Part shown: positions 31,964 through 39,541 of the stretch, piece by piece
Position numbering within the stretch: the stretch's first letter is position 1
Layout of the letters: each line of letters opens with the position of its first letter
From: Propionicimonas sp020161015
GTDB taxonomy: Bacteria; Actinomycetota; Actinomycetes; Propionibacteriales; Propionibacteriaceae
NCBI RefSeq assembly: GCF_964266745.1
Contig: NZ_CAXWGX010000012.1
Span: 434,001 to 498,000 of the forward strand
Length of the DNA stretch: 64,000 bases
Reading direction: 5' to 3'
Position numbers and translations under genes: made by a program
Notes under the pieces: generated by a model
Databases searched by the model: none
What the model saw: the letters and a program-made list of their open reading frames with translations, nothing else
What the model was told of the DNA's origin: nothing

Positions 31964-33322
31964 GTGGACCGCGTCCTGGGCGTCGAGACCGAGTACGGGC
32001 TGAGCGCCCGCAGCGGCGGGCGCCGGCTGAGCGCGCCGGAGGCCGCGGAGCTGCTGTTCCGTCCACTGGTCGCCCGGCATCGCTCCGCCAACGCCTTCCT
32101 CGCCAACGGCGGGCGGCTCTACCTCGACGTGGGCGCCCACCCCGAGTACGCGACCCCCGAGTGCCGGACCCCGCGCCAGGTGCTCGCGGCCGAGCGGGCA
32201 GGGGACGAGCTCGTCGCCGGCCTGGCCGCGCAGGCGCGGGAACTGGCGGCGTCCACCGGGACGCCGGTGTCCTTCCGGCTGTTCAAGAACAACGTGGACA
32301 GCGTCGGCAACTCCTACGGCTGCCACGAGAACTACCTGGTCGGCCGGGACCTGGAACTGGCGGGGGCCGTGGACCTGCTGACGGCCTTCCTGGTGACCAG
32401 GCCCGTCACCTGTGGTGCCGGCCGGTGGCAGCGGGGGACGTTCCGGATCAGCCAGCGCGCCGCGCACCTCCACGGTGGGCTCTCCGCGCTCACCACGCGC
32501 TCGCGACCGCTGGTGAACACCAGGGACGAGCCGCTGGCCGATCCGGCCCGGTTCCGGCGGCTGCACGTCCTGGCCGGGGACTCCAACCTCCTGGAGCCCT
32601 CGGCCTGGCTGAAGGTGGGCACGATGCTGGCCGTCCTCGAACTCGTCGACCGGCCGGGCGGTCCCGATGCCCGGCTGGAGGCATTGCGGCTGGCCGACCC
32701 GCTGGCCGCCCTGCGGCAGGTGGCGGACGACCCGCTGGCCCGCCTCGAGCTGGCCGACGGGCGGCAGCTGAGCGCTGTGGAGGTGCAGCGGGCCCACCTG
32801 GAACTCGCCGGCGACCACGCCGAGCCGGCCCTGGCCGCGCTCTGGGCGCGCGTCCTTGACGCCGTCGGTGCCGGTGAGGAGGAGACGGTCGCCGGCGAGG
32901 TGGAGTGGGTGGCCAAGCGCCGGCTCCTCACCGCCTTCCGCCGTCGGCACGGCGAGGAGGCGACCGAGGGCCGGCTGGCACAGCTCGACCTCGCCTTCCA
33001 CGAGCTCGGTGGGACCTTCCGCGTCCTGGAGGCCGGGGGCGCCGTCACCCGGCTGACCACCCCGGAGGAGGTCGCCGCGGCGCGTGTGGCACCTCCGCCG
33101 GACACTCGGGCCGCCGCCCGCGCGGCCGTCGTGGCCGCAGCGGAGAATGCGTCCGTGCGTGCCACGGTGGACTGGCAGTCCTGCACCGTCCACGACCTGG
33201 CCGGTGCCGACGGGCGTCCCGCTGACCGGACGCTCGGACTGCCGGACCCCCTCGACCCGGTCCCCGCCGGCCTGGACGACCTGCTGGCGGCCCTCGCGGA
33301 CGCGCCGCCCACCGGCTCCTGA
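31964..33322 (+). CDS. pafA: Pup-protein ligase
   Basis: PafA attaches the small protein Pup through its C-terminal glutamate to substrate lysines. At 452 residues it has the length of mycobacterial PafA. Motifs: metal-binding GVETEYG (Glu8, Glu10), the catalytic base Asp55 in LYLDVGAHPEYATPEC, FKNNVDSVGNSYGCHENYL, and TTRSRPLVNTRDEP with RRLHVLAGDSN. TTRSRP and GDSN fit PafA better than the depupylase Dop, and the Dop-specific N-terminal loop is absent. GTG start. mpa, dop, pup and the proteasome genes that usually precede pafA are not here. Confidence 0.9.
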   Translation: MDRVLGVETEYGLSARSGGRRLSAPEAAELLFRPLVARHRSANAFLANGGRLYLDVGAHPEYATPECRTPRQVLAAERAGDELVAGLAAQARELAASTGTPVSFRLFKNNVDSVGNSYGCHENYLVGRDLELAGAVDLLTAFLVTRPVTCGAGRWQRGTFRISQRAAHLHGGLSALTTRSRPLVNTRDEPLADPARFRRLHVLAGDSNLLEPSAWLKVGTMLAVLELVDRPGGPDARLEALRLADPLAALRQVADDPLARLELADGRQLSAVEVQRAHLELAGDHAEPALAALWARVLDAVGAGEEETVAGEVEWVAKRRLLTAFRRRHGEEATEGRLAQLDLAFHELGGTFRVLEAGGAVTRLTTPEEVAAARVAPPPDTRAAARAAVVAAAENASVRATVDWQSCTVHDLAGADGRPADRTLGLPDPLDPVPAGLDDLLAALADAPPTGS

Positions 33323-33388
33323 CACCGTGGCCCCGCCGGGGCACGGCCGTACCGGCGGGTTCGGGCCGGTGGGCACAGCCGGGTTCGG

Positions 33389-33394
33389 TATCCT
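33389..33394 (+). promoter_or_regulatory. -10 box of the FKBP lipoprotein gene
   Basis: TATCCT ends 6 bases before GTG 33401, a leaderless arrangement. Confidence 0.55.
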
Positions 33395-33400
33395 CTCGGG

Positions 33401-34387
33401 GTGCCTAACGCCCGCCTGATCCCCGTCGTCGCCGGACTGCTCCTGCTCACCGCCTGCGGCAGCCCGTCCGCCACCCCCTCCACCTCGACGAGCCCGTCGG
33501 CGTCGACCTCGGCGACGCCGAGCGCGTCCCCGACGCCGAGCTCGACCGTCAAGGCGCAGAACTCGCTCGACGGCATCACGGTGAAGGGCGCGATCGGCAA
33601 GAAGCCGACGGTCACCTTCGACAAGCCGTTCGCCATCGACCAGACCCGGGTGGAGGTGCTGGTCAAGGGCTCCGGCCCGAAGGCGAGCGCGGACGGCTCG
33701 GTGACGATGGACTACTACGGCGTCAACGGCCGCGACGGCAAGAACTTCGACGAGTCGTTCTCCGGGACGCCCGCGACCTTCCCGCTGAACCAGGTGATCG
33801 CGGGCTTCGGCAAGGGCCTCACCGGCCAGCAGGCCGGCAGCCGGGTGCTGATCGCGATCCCCGGCGCCGACGGCTACGACGCCATGGGCGGCAACGAGGC
33901 CGCGGGGATCACCGTGGGCGACACCCTGATCTTCGTGGTCGACGTGCTGGCGGTCTCCGTGACCGAACCGTCGGGCAAGGTCGTCGAGCCCCCGGCCGGC
34001 CTGCCCAAGGTCACCGGTGGTGCCGCGGACAAGCCCACGGTGACGATCCCCTCCGGCAGCGCGCCGACGTCGATGTCGGCGGTGGCGCTGATCGAGGGCA
34101 CTGGTGCGAAGGTCGCCAAGGGCGACACCATCACCGCCCGCTACGTCGGCTACTCCTGGAAGACCGGGAAGCTGATCGACGACGGCTTCGCGACCCCGAC
34201 CAGCGGCGCGCTCTCCGGGCTCATCCCGGGCTGGCAGTCCGGCCTGCTCGGCAAGAAGGTCGGTTCGCGGGTCCTGCTCGTCCTGCCCCCGGCCGACGGC
34301 TTCCCCAAGGGGAGCAACAACCCGCCGGTCGAGGCCGGCGACACCGTCGTCTACGTGATCGACCTCCTGTTCACCCAGGCCGCCTGA
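33401..34387 (+). CDS. Lipoprotein with two FKBP-type peptidyl-prolyl isomerase domains
   Basis: A 328-residue exported protein. The signal ends in lipobox LTAC (Cys19), followed by a Ser/Thr/Pro linker (residues 20-50) and two FKBP domains, about 85-182 and 222-326, recognised by GSVTMDYYGVN, VIAGFGKGLTGQQAGSRVLIAIP, VIPGWQ-type LIPGWQSGLLGKKVGSRVLLVLP and GDTVVYVIDLL. It should assist folding of secreted proteins at the outer membrane face. FKBP genes commonly stand near pafA in actinobacteria. It converges on gluQ with 15 bases between stops. Confidence 0.9.
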   Translation: MPNARLIPVVAGLLLLTACGSPSATPSTSTSPSASTSATPSASPTPSSTVKAQNSLDGITVKGAIGKKPTVTFDKPFAIDQTRVEVLVKGSGPKASADGSVTMDYYGVNGRDGKNFDESFSGTPATFPLNQVIAGFGKGLTGQQAGSRVLIAIPGADGYDAMGGNEAAGITVGDTLIFVVDVLAVSVTEPSGKVVEPPAGLPKVTGGAADKPTVTIPSGSAPTSMSAVALIEGTGAKVAKGDTITARYVGYSWKTGKLIDDGFATPTSGALSGLIPGWQSGLLGKKVGSRVLLVLPPADGFPKGSNNPPVEAGDTVVYVIDLLFTQAA

Positions 34388-34402
34388 CCGTCCGGCCGGG
34401 GC

Positions 34403-35287
34403 TCAGGCCACCACCCAGGGCTCGCGGGGGAGTGCCGCCGGGTCGAACCGGCGCAGCAGCTCCGCAGGGGTCACGGGTTCGTCCTGCGCGGCCAGCCCGA
34501 GGGAGGCCGCGAGCCGGGTGAGCACCTGTCCCGCGGTGACGCCGCGCGCGGCGAGGTCGGCCATGGTCACCGCGCCGTCCCGCTTGGCCAGTCGCCGGCC
34601 CTCGGAGTTCACCGCGAGCGGCACGTGGGCGTAGGCCGGTGGCTCCCCGCCCAGGCGGACGGCCAGCCACGCCTGACGGGGAGAGGACGACAGCAGGTCG
34701 TCGCCACGGCACACCTGGTCGACAGCCATGGCCAGGTCGTCCACCACGACCGCCAGGTTGTAGGCGGGGACGCCGTCGTTGCGCACCAGGACGAAGTCGT
34801 CGACGACGCCGGTGACCTCTCCGGCCCAGACGTCGTGGACCGTCCACGATGCGCCGCCGGCGCGGACCCGCAGCGCGGGCCGTCGGGTCGCCGCCAGTTC
34901 GGCGCGGCGGGACGCGGACAGCCGCAGGCAGGTGCCCGGGTAGGGCCGGTGGCCGTCGCCGTGGGGGGCGGAGGCCGCCTCGGCGATCTCGCGGCGGGTG
35001 CAGTAGCAGGGGTAGGTCTCCAGGCCGGCGACGGCCGTCGCGTAGGCGTCGAGGCGCCGCGACTGCCACACGACCTCCCCGTCGGTGTCGAGGCCGAGCG
35101 CCGCGATGTCGGCGAGCTGGCGCCGGGCGACGTCACCGGCCGCGGCCACCCGGGTGGTGTCGAGGTCCTCGATCCGCAGCCGGAAGGCGCGTCCGCTGCC
35201 CCGGGCGAGCAGCCAGGCGACCAGGGCGGTCCGCAGGTTGCCCAGGTGCAGGTCGGAGGTGGGGCTGGGTGCGAACCTGCCTGCCAC
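34403..35287 (-). CDS. gluQ: Glutamyl-Q tRNA(Asp) synthetase
   Basis: A 294-residue truncated relative of glutamyl-tRNA synthetase that charges glutamate onto the queuosine base of tRNA-Asp. It has the HIGH-type HLGN (APSPTSDLHLGNL), a zinc site (CYC... YPGTC) and the KMSKS-type RLAKRDGA, but lacks the anticodon-binding domain. GTG 35287 has a strong ribosome site (AAGGAGGGG). It lies antisense inside an otherwise co-directional pafA-to-helY block, as if inserted. Full-length GltX is excluded by length. Confidence 0.9.
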   Translation of the reverse strand: MAGRFAPSPTSDLHLGNLRTALVAWLLARGSGRAFRLRIEDLDTTRVAAAGDVARRQLADIAALGLDTDGEVVWQSRRLDAYATAVAGLETYPCYCTRREIAEAASAPHGDGHRPYPGTCLRLSASRRAELAATRRPALRVRAGGASWTVHDVWAGEVTGVVDDFVLVRNDGVPAYNLAVVVDDLAMAVDQVCRGDDLLSSSPRQAWLAVRLGGEPPAYAHVPLAVNSEGRRLAKRDGAVTMADLAARGVTAGQVLTRLAASLGLAAQDEPVTPAELLRRFDPAALPREPWVVA

Positions 35288-35339
35288 GACCCCTCCTTCG
35301 CCGGGCGCGGAAGTGTGCCCGTCCCCACAGCATTTCAGG

Positions 35340-35345
35340 TAACGT
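35340..35345 (+). promoter_or_regulatory. -10 box of pafB
   Basis: TAACGT ends 7 bases before GTG 35353; leaderless arrangement. Transcription must start within 70 bases of the divergent gluQ start. Confidence 0.55.
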
Positions 35346-35352
35346 CACCGGG

Positions 35353-36300
35353 GTGTCGACCCGCAAGTCCGAACGGATCATGAACCTGGCGATCTGCCTG
35401 CTCATGGCCCGTCGGTTCATCGAGAAGACGCAGATCCGCCAGGTGGTCGAGGGGTACCACGACCTGTCCGACGCCGCCTTCGAACGCACCTTCGAGCGCG
35501 ACAAGGACGAGTTGCGCGCGATGGGCGTGCCGGTGGAGACCGGCAGCAACAACCCGCTCTTCCCCGACGAGGTCGGCTACCGCATCCGGCGCAAGGACTT
35601 CGAGCTGCCCGCCATCGAGTTCACCCCCTCCGAGACGGCGGCCCTTGGCCTGGCGGCGACGGTGTGGGAGTCGGCCACCCAGGCCGAGCAGGCCGTCTCC
35701 GCCCTGGCCAAGCTGCGCGCCGCCGGCGTCGATCCGGACCCTGGGCGGCTGGGGGCGCTGGCGCCGTCCATCGGTGCGCGCGAACCCGCCTTCCCCAGCA
35801 TCTGGGCGGCGACGCTGGAGCGGGCGCCGGTCCGCTTCGGCTACCGGGGGACCCCCCGGCGCGTCGAGCCGTGGGCGATGACCTACCGGCGTGGGGCCTG
35901 GTACCTGCTCGGCCAGGACCGTGACCGCCAGGCGCCGCGCATGTTCAAGGTCGCCCGGGTGGACGCCGCAGCGGAGCGGATCGGCAAGCCGGGCAGCTAC
36001 CGCGTCCCCGACGTCGACCTGGAGGCCGCCTGGCGCAGCCTCGAGCCGCGCCAGCCCGACTCCGAGGCCGTGCTCGCGCTGCGTCCGGGACGGGCGCCGG
36101 ACCTGCGCCGGCGTGGTCGCCCGGTTGCCGCGGACGGCGTCCCCGCCGGTTGCGAGGCGTGGGCGGTGAGCTACTCGCGGGCCGCGGACGTGGTGGGCGA
36201 GATCTGCGCCCACGGCGCCGACGTCGTCGTGCTCTCCCCGCAGCGCCTCCGGCGCGCCGTGGTCACAGAGCTCTCCGCCACCGCGGGACGGGCGTCATGA
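35353..36300 (+). CDS. pafB: WYL-domain transcription regulator PafB
   Basis: A 315-residue protein with an N-terminal winged helix (STRKSERIMNLAICLLMARRFIEKTQIRQVV), a central WYL domain (MTYRRGAWYLLGQDRDR... FKVARVD) and a C-terminal extension. In mycobacteria PafB and PafC form a complex that activates DNA-damage genes independently of LexA. pafC follows with a 4-base overlap, so both halves are made together. GTG 35353 is supported by TAACGT upstream. Confidence 0.9.
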   Translation: MSTRKSERIMNLAICLLMARRFIEKTQIRQVVEGYHDLSDAAFERTFERDKDELRAMGVPVETGSNNPLFPDEVGYRIRRKDFELPAIEFTPSETAALGLAATVWESATQAEQAVSALAKLRAAGVDPDPGRLGALAPSIGAREPAFPSIWAATLERAPVRFGYRGTPRRVEPWAMTYRRGAWYLLGQDRDRQAPRMFKVARVDAAAERIGKPGSYRVPDVDLEAAWRSLEPRQPDSEAVLALRPGRAPDLRRRGRPVAADGVPAGCEAWAVSYSRAADVVGEICAHGADVVVLSPQRLRRAVVTELSATAGRAS

Positions 36301-37244
36301 CGTCCGCGGAGCAGGTGAACCGGCTGCTGGCGCTCGTCCCCTACCTCCAGTCGCACCCGGACGCGGAGCTGGGCGACACCGCGGCGGTCTTCGGCATCGC
36401 GCCCGCGCAGCTGCTCGACGACCTCAACGTGCTGTGGTACTGCGGCCTGCCCGGCGGGATGCCCGGCGACCTGATCGAGATCGACATGGACACCGTCGCC
36501 GAATCCGGGCGGATCCGCCTCACCAACGCCGAGTACCTGTCGCGGCCGATGCGGTTCACCCCCGACGAGGCCATGAGCCTCGTGGTGGCGCTGCGTGCGG
36601 TGCGCGAACTGGCCGGCGGGCACCTCGCCGAGGGCATCGACTCCGCGCTGGCCAAGCTGGAGCGCGCCAGCGGCGCGGCCGCGGTCCCCGGGCCACAGGT
36701 GCGCGTGGTGTCGGGGTCGGAGGAGATCCGCGAGCAGCTCGCCGACGCGATCGACGCCGCGGAAGCGGTGGACCTGGACTACACGGGCGCAGGCCTCGCC
36801 CCGTCCACGCCGCGGGTGGCGCCGGTCAGGCTCATCACCAGGGACGGGTTCGGCTACCTCCAGGCGTGGAGCCGGGACCGTGCGGCCTGGCGCACCTACC
36901 GGCTCGACCGCATCGACGCCGTCCGGCGGACCGGCGAGCCGGCCGGCGACCACGGGGAGCCGCCCGAGTTCGGACCCGGCTGGCTCGAGCAGCGTCCGGA
37001 CGCCGCAGAGGTCACGCTGCGCCTGAAGCCGAGCGCGGCCTGGATCACCGAGTACCACCCGATCCGCGCGGTCCGGCAGGTGCGCGGCGGGCTCGAGGTC
37101 GACCTGCTCGTGGCCGACCCGGCGTGGCTGCGCTCGCTGCTCCTGCGGTTGGGCAGGGACGTCGTCTCGGTCGACCCGCCGGAGGCGGCCGCCGGGGCAG
37201 CGGAGTCGGCAGCGGAAGCGCTGGCCGCCTACCCGGCGGGGTAG
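36297..37244 (+). CDS. pafC: WYL-domain transcription regulator PafC
   Basis: The partner of PafB, also 315 residues. N-terminal winged helix (VNRLLALVPYLQSHPDAELGDTAAVFG), helical region RFTPDEAMSLVVALRAVRELAG, WYL domain (VRLITRDGFGYLQAWSRDRAAWRTYRLDRI) and WCX-type C-terminal domain. Its stop TAG (37242-37244) begins the TAGGGT -10 box for the next gene. No copy of the mycobacterial PafBC promoter motif (TTGTCRGTG-N8-TANNNT) was found in the window. Confidence 0.9.
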   Translation: MTSAEQVNRLLALVPYLQSHPDAELGDTAAVFGIAPAQLLDDLNVLWYCGLPGGMPGDLIEIDMDTVAESGRIRLTNAEYLSRPMRFTPDEAMSLVVALRAVRELAGGHLAEGIDSALAKLERASGAAAVPGPQVRVVSGSEEIREQLADAIDAAEAVDLDYTGAGLAPSTPRVAPVRLITRDGFGYLQAWSRDRAAWRTYRLDRIDAVRRTGEPAGDHGEPPEFGPGWLEQRPDAAEVTLRLKPSAAWITEYHPIRAVRQVRGGLEVDLLVADPAWLRSLLLRLGRDVVSVDPPEAAAGAAESAAEALAAYPAG

Positions 37245-37247
37245 GGT
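37242..37247 (+). promoter_or_regulatory. -10 box overlapping the pafC stop codon
   Basis: TAGGGT starts with the TAG stop of pafC and ends 7 bases before ATG 37255. Confidence 0.6.
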
Positions 37248-37254
37248 TCTCCCC

Positions 37255-37446
37255 ATGGTCTGGGTGCTGGTGTTCGGCGGGATCGCCCTCGGCGGCCTGA
37301 TCATGCTCGTCAGCTACGCCGTCTGGCTGTGGCACAAGGCGTCCGACCTGTTCTCGGAGCTGGAGATGCTGGGCACCCGCGCGGAGGAACTCGCGCATTT
37401 GCTCGAACAGATCCGGCCGGAACTGCCCGAGCGCGCCGAGAGCTAG
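37255..37446 (+). CDS. Small single-pass membrane protein upstream of tatA
   Basis: A 63-residue protein: one hydrophobic helix (residues 2-26, VWVLVFGGIALGGLIMLVSY) followed by an amphipathic, Glu-rich helix that may form a coiled coil. The layout (membrane helix then amphipathic helix) is reminiscent of TatA-like proteins, but the TatA FG motif is missing. Position between pafC and tatAC suggests a role in protein export or membrane stress; no function is known to me. The start at ATG 37255 is supported by the TAGGGT box. Its TAG stop again begins a TAGGGT hexamer. Confidence 0.75.
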   Translation: MVWVLVFGGIALGGLIMLVSYAVWLWHKASDLFSELEMLGTRAEELAHLLEQIRPELPERAES

Positions 37447-37449
37447 GGT
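37444..37449 (+). promoter_or_regulatory. -10 box of tatA overlapping a stop codon
   Basis: TAGGGT starts with the stop of the 63-residue gene. Here the start codon is 31 bases further on with a ribosome site (AAGGAGA), so this transcript would have a short leader. Confidence 0.5.
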
Positions 37450-37480
37450 TGCGCGCAGCGTCCGCCGGAAGGAGAGTGCC

Positions 37481-37735
37481 ATGCCGAGTCTCGGCGGTTG
37501 GGAGTGGGTGATCCTCGCCCTCATCGCGCTGCTGCTGTTCGGCGGCTCGCGCCTGGCCGGCGTCGGACGGAACACCGGCAGGGCCGTCCGGGAGTTCAAG
37601 GAGGAGTCTGCGGCGCTGCGCTCCGGTGCCGCCGAGCCGGTGACCCCGGCCGCCCCCGCCAGCCCGGCGAGCTCGCCCAGCCCGGCGCCGCCGGCGTCCC
37701 CACCCGCGCCCGGGCCGGACGCGGACAGGCCCTGA
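37481..37735 (+). CDS. tatA: Twin-arginine translocase subunit TatA
   Basis: An 84-residue Tat component: membrane helix (WEWVILALIALLLFGGSRL, with the conserved FG), amphipathic helix (GRNTGRAVREFKEE) and an Ala/Pro/Ser-rich tail. It forms the transport pore of the Tat system with TatC, encoded next. ATG 37481 has an AAGGAGA ribosome site. TatB is not seen, as in many actinobacteria where it is unlinked. Confidence 0.92.
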   Translation: MPSLGGWEWVILALIALLLFGGSRLAGVGRNTGRAVREFKEESAALRSGAAEPVTPAAPASPASSPSPAPPASPPAPGPDADRP

Positions 37736-37742
37736 TCCGCCG

Positions 37743-38570
37743 ATGGCAGAAGGCAAGCGCCGTCGCCTCGCCTGGCTGAGGCCGCCCGAGGCGGGCCCCG
37801 GCGGGACGATGTCCCTGGGTGACCACCTGCGGGAACTGCGGTACCGGCTGATCGTCTCCGTGCTGGCCATCGGCCTGGGCAGCCTGATCGCAGCGATCTG
37901 GTACGACGCGCTCTACCAGGTGATGCTGCGGCCCTACACCCTGGCCGTCCAGATGCTCGCCGAGAGCAACCCGAACCTCGACCCGACCACGGTGATCACC
38001 GGCGTGACGACCCCGCTGATCCTGGCCATGAAGGTCTGCGTCGTGGCCGGGATGGTGCTGTCCAGCCCGGTGTGGCTCTACCAGGTGTGGGCGTTCATCG
38101 TGCCCGCGCTCCTGGCGAAGGAGAAGCGCTACGCGATCGGCTTCCTCTCGGCCGCGATCCCGCTGTTCCTGCTGGGCGTGCTGATCGGGTACTACATCAT
38201 GCCGCAGGGCATCTCGGTGCTCCTGGCCTTCACCCCGTCCAGCGTGCCGGTCACCAACCTCATCGACGTCAACGACTTCCTCCAGCTCACCCTCCAGCTG
38301 ATGGTGGTGTTCGGCATCGGCTTCCTGATCCCGGTGGTGGTGGTGGGCCTGAACCTGGTCGGCGTCCTGCGGGCGAGCCAGCTGGGGAAGATCCGCACCT
38401 ACGTGATCTTCGGGATCTTCGTGTTCGGGGCCGCCGCCACGCCGTCGACCGACCCGTTCTCGATGCTGGCGCTGTCCATCCCGATGAGCCTGCTGTACCT
38501 GGCCGCGGAGGTGTTCTGCCGCGTGCACGACCGGCGCAAGGCCAAGGTCGCCGTACCGGCGGACGCCTGA
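37743..38570 (+). CDS. tatC: Twin-arginine translocase subunit TatC
   Basis: The signal-peptide receptor of the Tat system, 275 residues with six membrane helices. The N-terminal MSLGDHLRELRYRL motif (residues about 23-36) contains the conserved HLxELR glutamate, and PVWLYQVWAFIVPAL begins the first periplasmic region after helix 1. ATG 37743 lies 7 bases after the tatA stop. Candidate substrates in this window include the lipoprotein at 27512. Confidence 0.95.
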   Translation: MAEGKRRRLAWLRPPEAGPGGTMSLGDHLRELRYRLIVSVLAIGLGSLIAAIWYDALYQVMLRPYTLAVQMLAESNPNLDPTTVITGVTTPLILAMKVCVVAGMVLSSPVWLYQVWAFIVPALLAKEKRYAIGFLSAAIPLFLLGVLIGYYIMPQGISVLLAFTPSSVPVTNLIDVNDFLQLTLQLMVVFGIGFLIPVVVVGLNLVGVLRASQLGKIRTYVIFGIFVFGAAATPSTDPFSMLALSIPMSLLYLAAEVFCRVHDRRKAKVAVPADA

Positions 38571-39532
38571 TGGCGCTGCACTACGACGGGCCCACCCTCA
38601 CGCTGGTGGTGAACCCGGCGGCCGGACGCGGGCGGGCCCGCCGGCTGCTGCCCCAGCTCACCGCCGGGCTGGTGGCCGGGCTCCCGGACGCCACCCTCCA
38701 CGTGCACCAGACCACCTCGTTCAGCGACGCACGCCTGCGGTGCATCCAGGCGGTCGAGAAGGCACGTCCACCGGTGGAGGGCCACCGCAGGGACGCCCTG
38801 ATCGTGATGGGCGGGGACGGCATGATGCACCTCGGCCTGAACGCCGCCGCCGGTACCGGCGTCCCGCTCGGGCTGGTCGCCGCGGGTCGCGGCAACGACT
38901 TCGGCCGCGGGCTCGGCGTCCCGCCCGACCTGTCGGGCGCGATCCGCACGATCGTCGGCGGCCACACCCTGCGCATGGACCTGATGGAGGTGACCGGCGC
39001 GCTGCTCGAGGGCGCCGAACGGCGCTGGGTCGGCTCGATCGTGAGCACGGGCTTCGACGCGCGGGTGAACTACCGCACCAACCACCTGCGCTGGAACCTC
39101 GGCCAGCTGAGCTACACGTGGTCGGCGCTGGCGGAGCTCAGCCGGTTCGAGCCGTTGTCCTACCGCCTGGTGATCGACGGGGTACCCAGGGAGCAGACGG
39201 CGATGTTCATCGCCGTGGGCAACGCCGGGGTGTTCGGGGGCGGCATGCGCGGCTGCCCCGACGCCGACGTCACCGACGGCCTCCTCGACATCACGATCAT
39301 CAACCCGGTGAGCCGCGCCACCCTGCTGCGGCTCCTGCCCACGATGTTCAGTGGCGGTTTCGTCAAGGACCCGGCCGTCGAGCTGCTCCGTGCCCGCCAG
39401 GTGCGGGTCGACGGCGACGGCCTCTACGGCATGGCGGACGGGGAGGAGCTCGGCCCGGTGCCCCTGCACCTGCGGGCGGTCCCGGACATGCTGGACGTCT
39501 TCGTCCCGGCCGAGCGGGCGGCGGCGGGTTAG
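38570..39532 (+). CDS. Diacylglycerol/lipid kinase family protein
   Basis: A 320-residue DAGK-catalytic-domain protein. Motifs are VVNPAAGRGRA, the nucleotide-binding MGGDGMMH and GRGNDFGRGLG, and STGFDARVNYRTN. Such proteins phosphorylate diacylglycerol or similar lipids. The gene stands in the conserved tatC-DGK-helY order of actinobacteria and overlaps tatC by one base (TGATG). Its TAG stop opens the helY -10 box. Confidence 0.85.
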   Translation: MALHYDGPTLTLVVNPAAGRGRARRLLPQLTAGLVAGLPDATLHVHQTTSFSDARLRCIQAVEKARPPVEGHRRDALIVMGGDGMMHLGLNAAAGTGVPLGLVAAGRGNDFGRGLGVPPDLSGAIRTIVGGHTLRMDLMEVTGALLEGAERRWVGSIVSTGFDARVNYRTNHLRWNLGQLSYTWSALAELSRFEPLSYRLVIDGVPREQTAMFIAVGNAGVFGGGMRGCPDADVTDGLLDITIINPVSRATLLRLLPTMFSGGFVKDPAVELLRARQVRVDGDGLYGMADGEELGPVPLHLRAVPDMLDVFVPAERAAAG

Positions 39533-39535
39533 GTT
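39530..39535 (+). promoter_or_regulatory. -10 box of helY overlapping the preceding stop codon
   Basis: TAGGTT begins with the TAG stop of the lipid kinase gene and ends 6 bases before the helY GTG. Confidence 0.6.
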
Positions 39536-39541
39536 ACCCCC

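Noticed and set aside
31964..33322. Depupylase Dop as the identity of the gene at 31964
   Set aside because: TTRSRP, GDSN and the HPEYATPEC context fit PafA; the Dop loop near the N terminus is absent.
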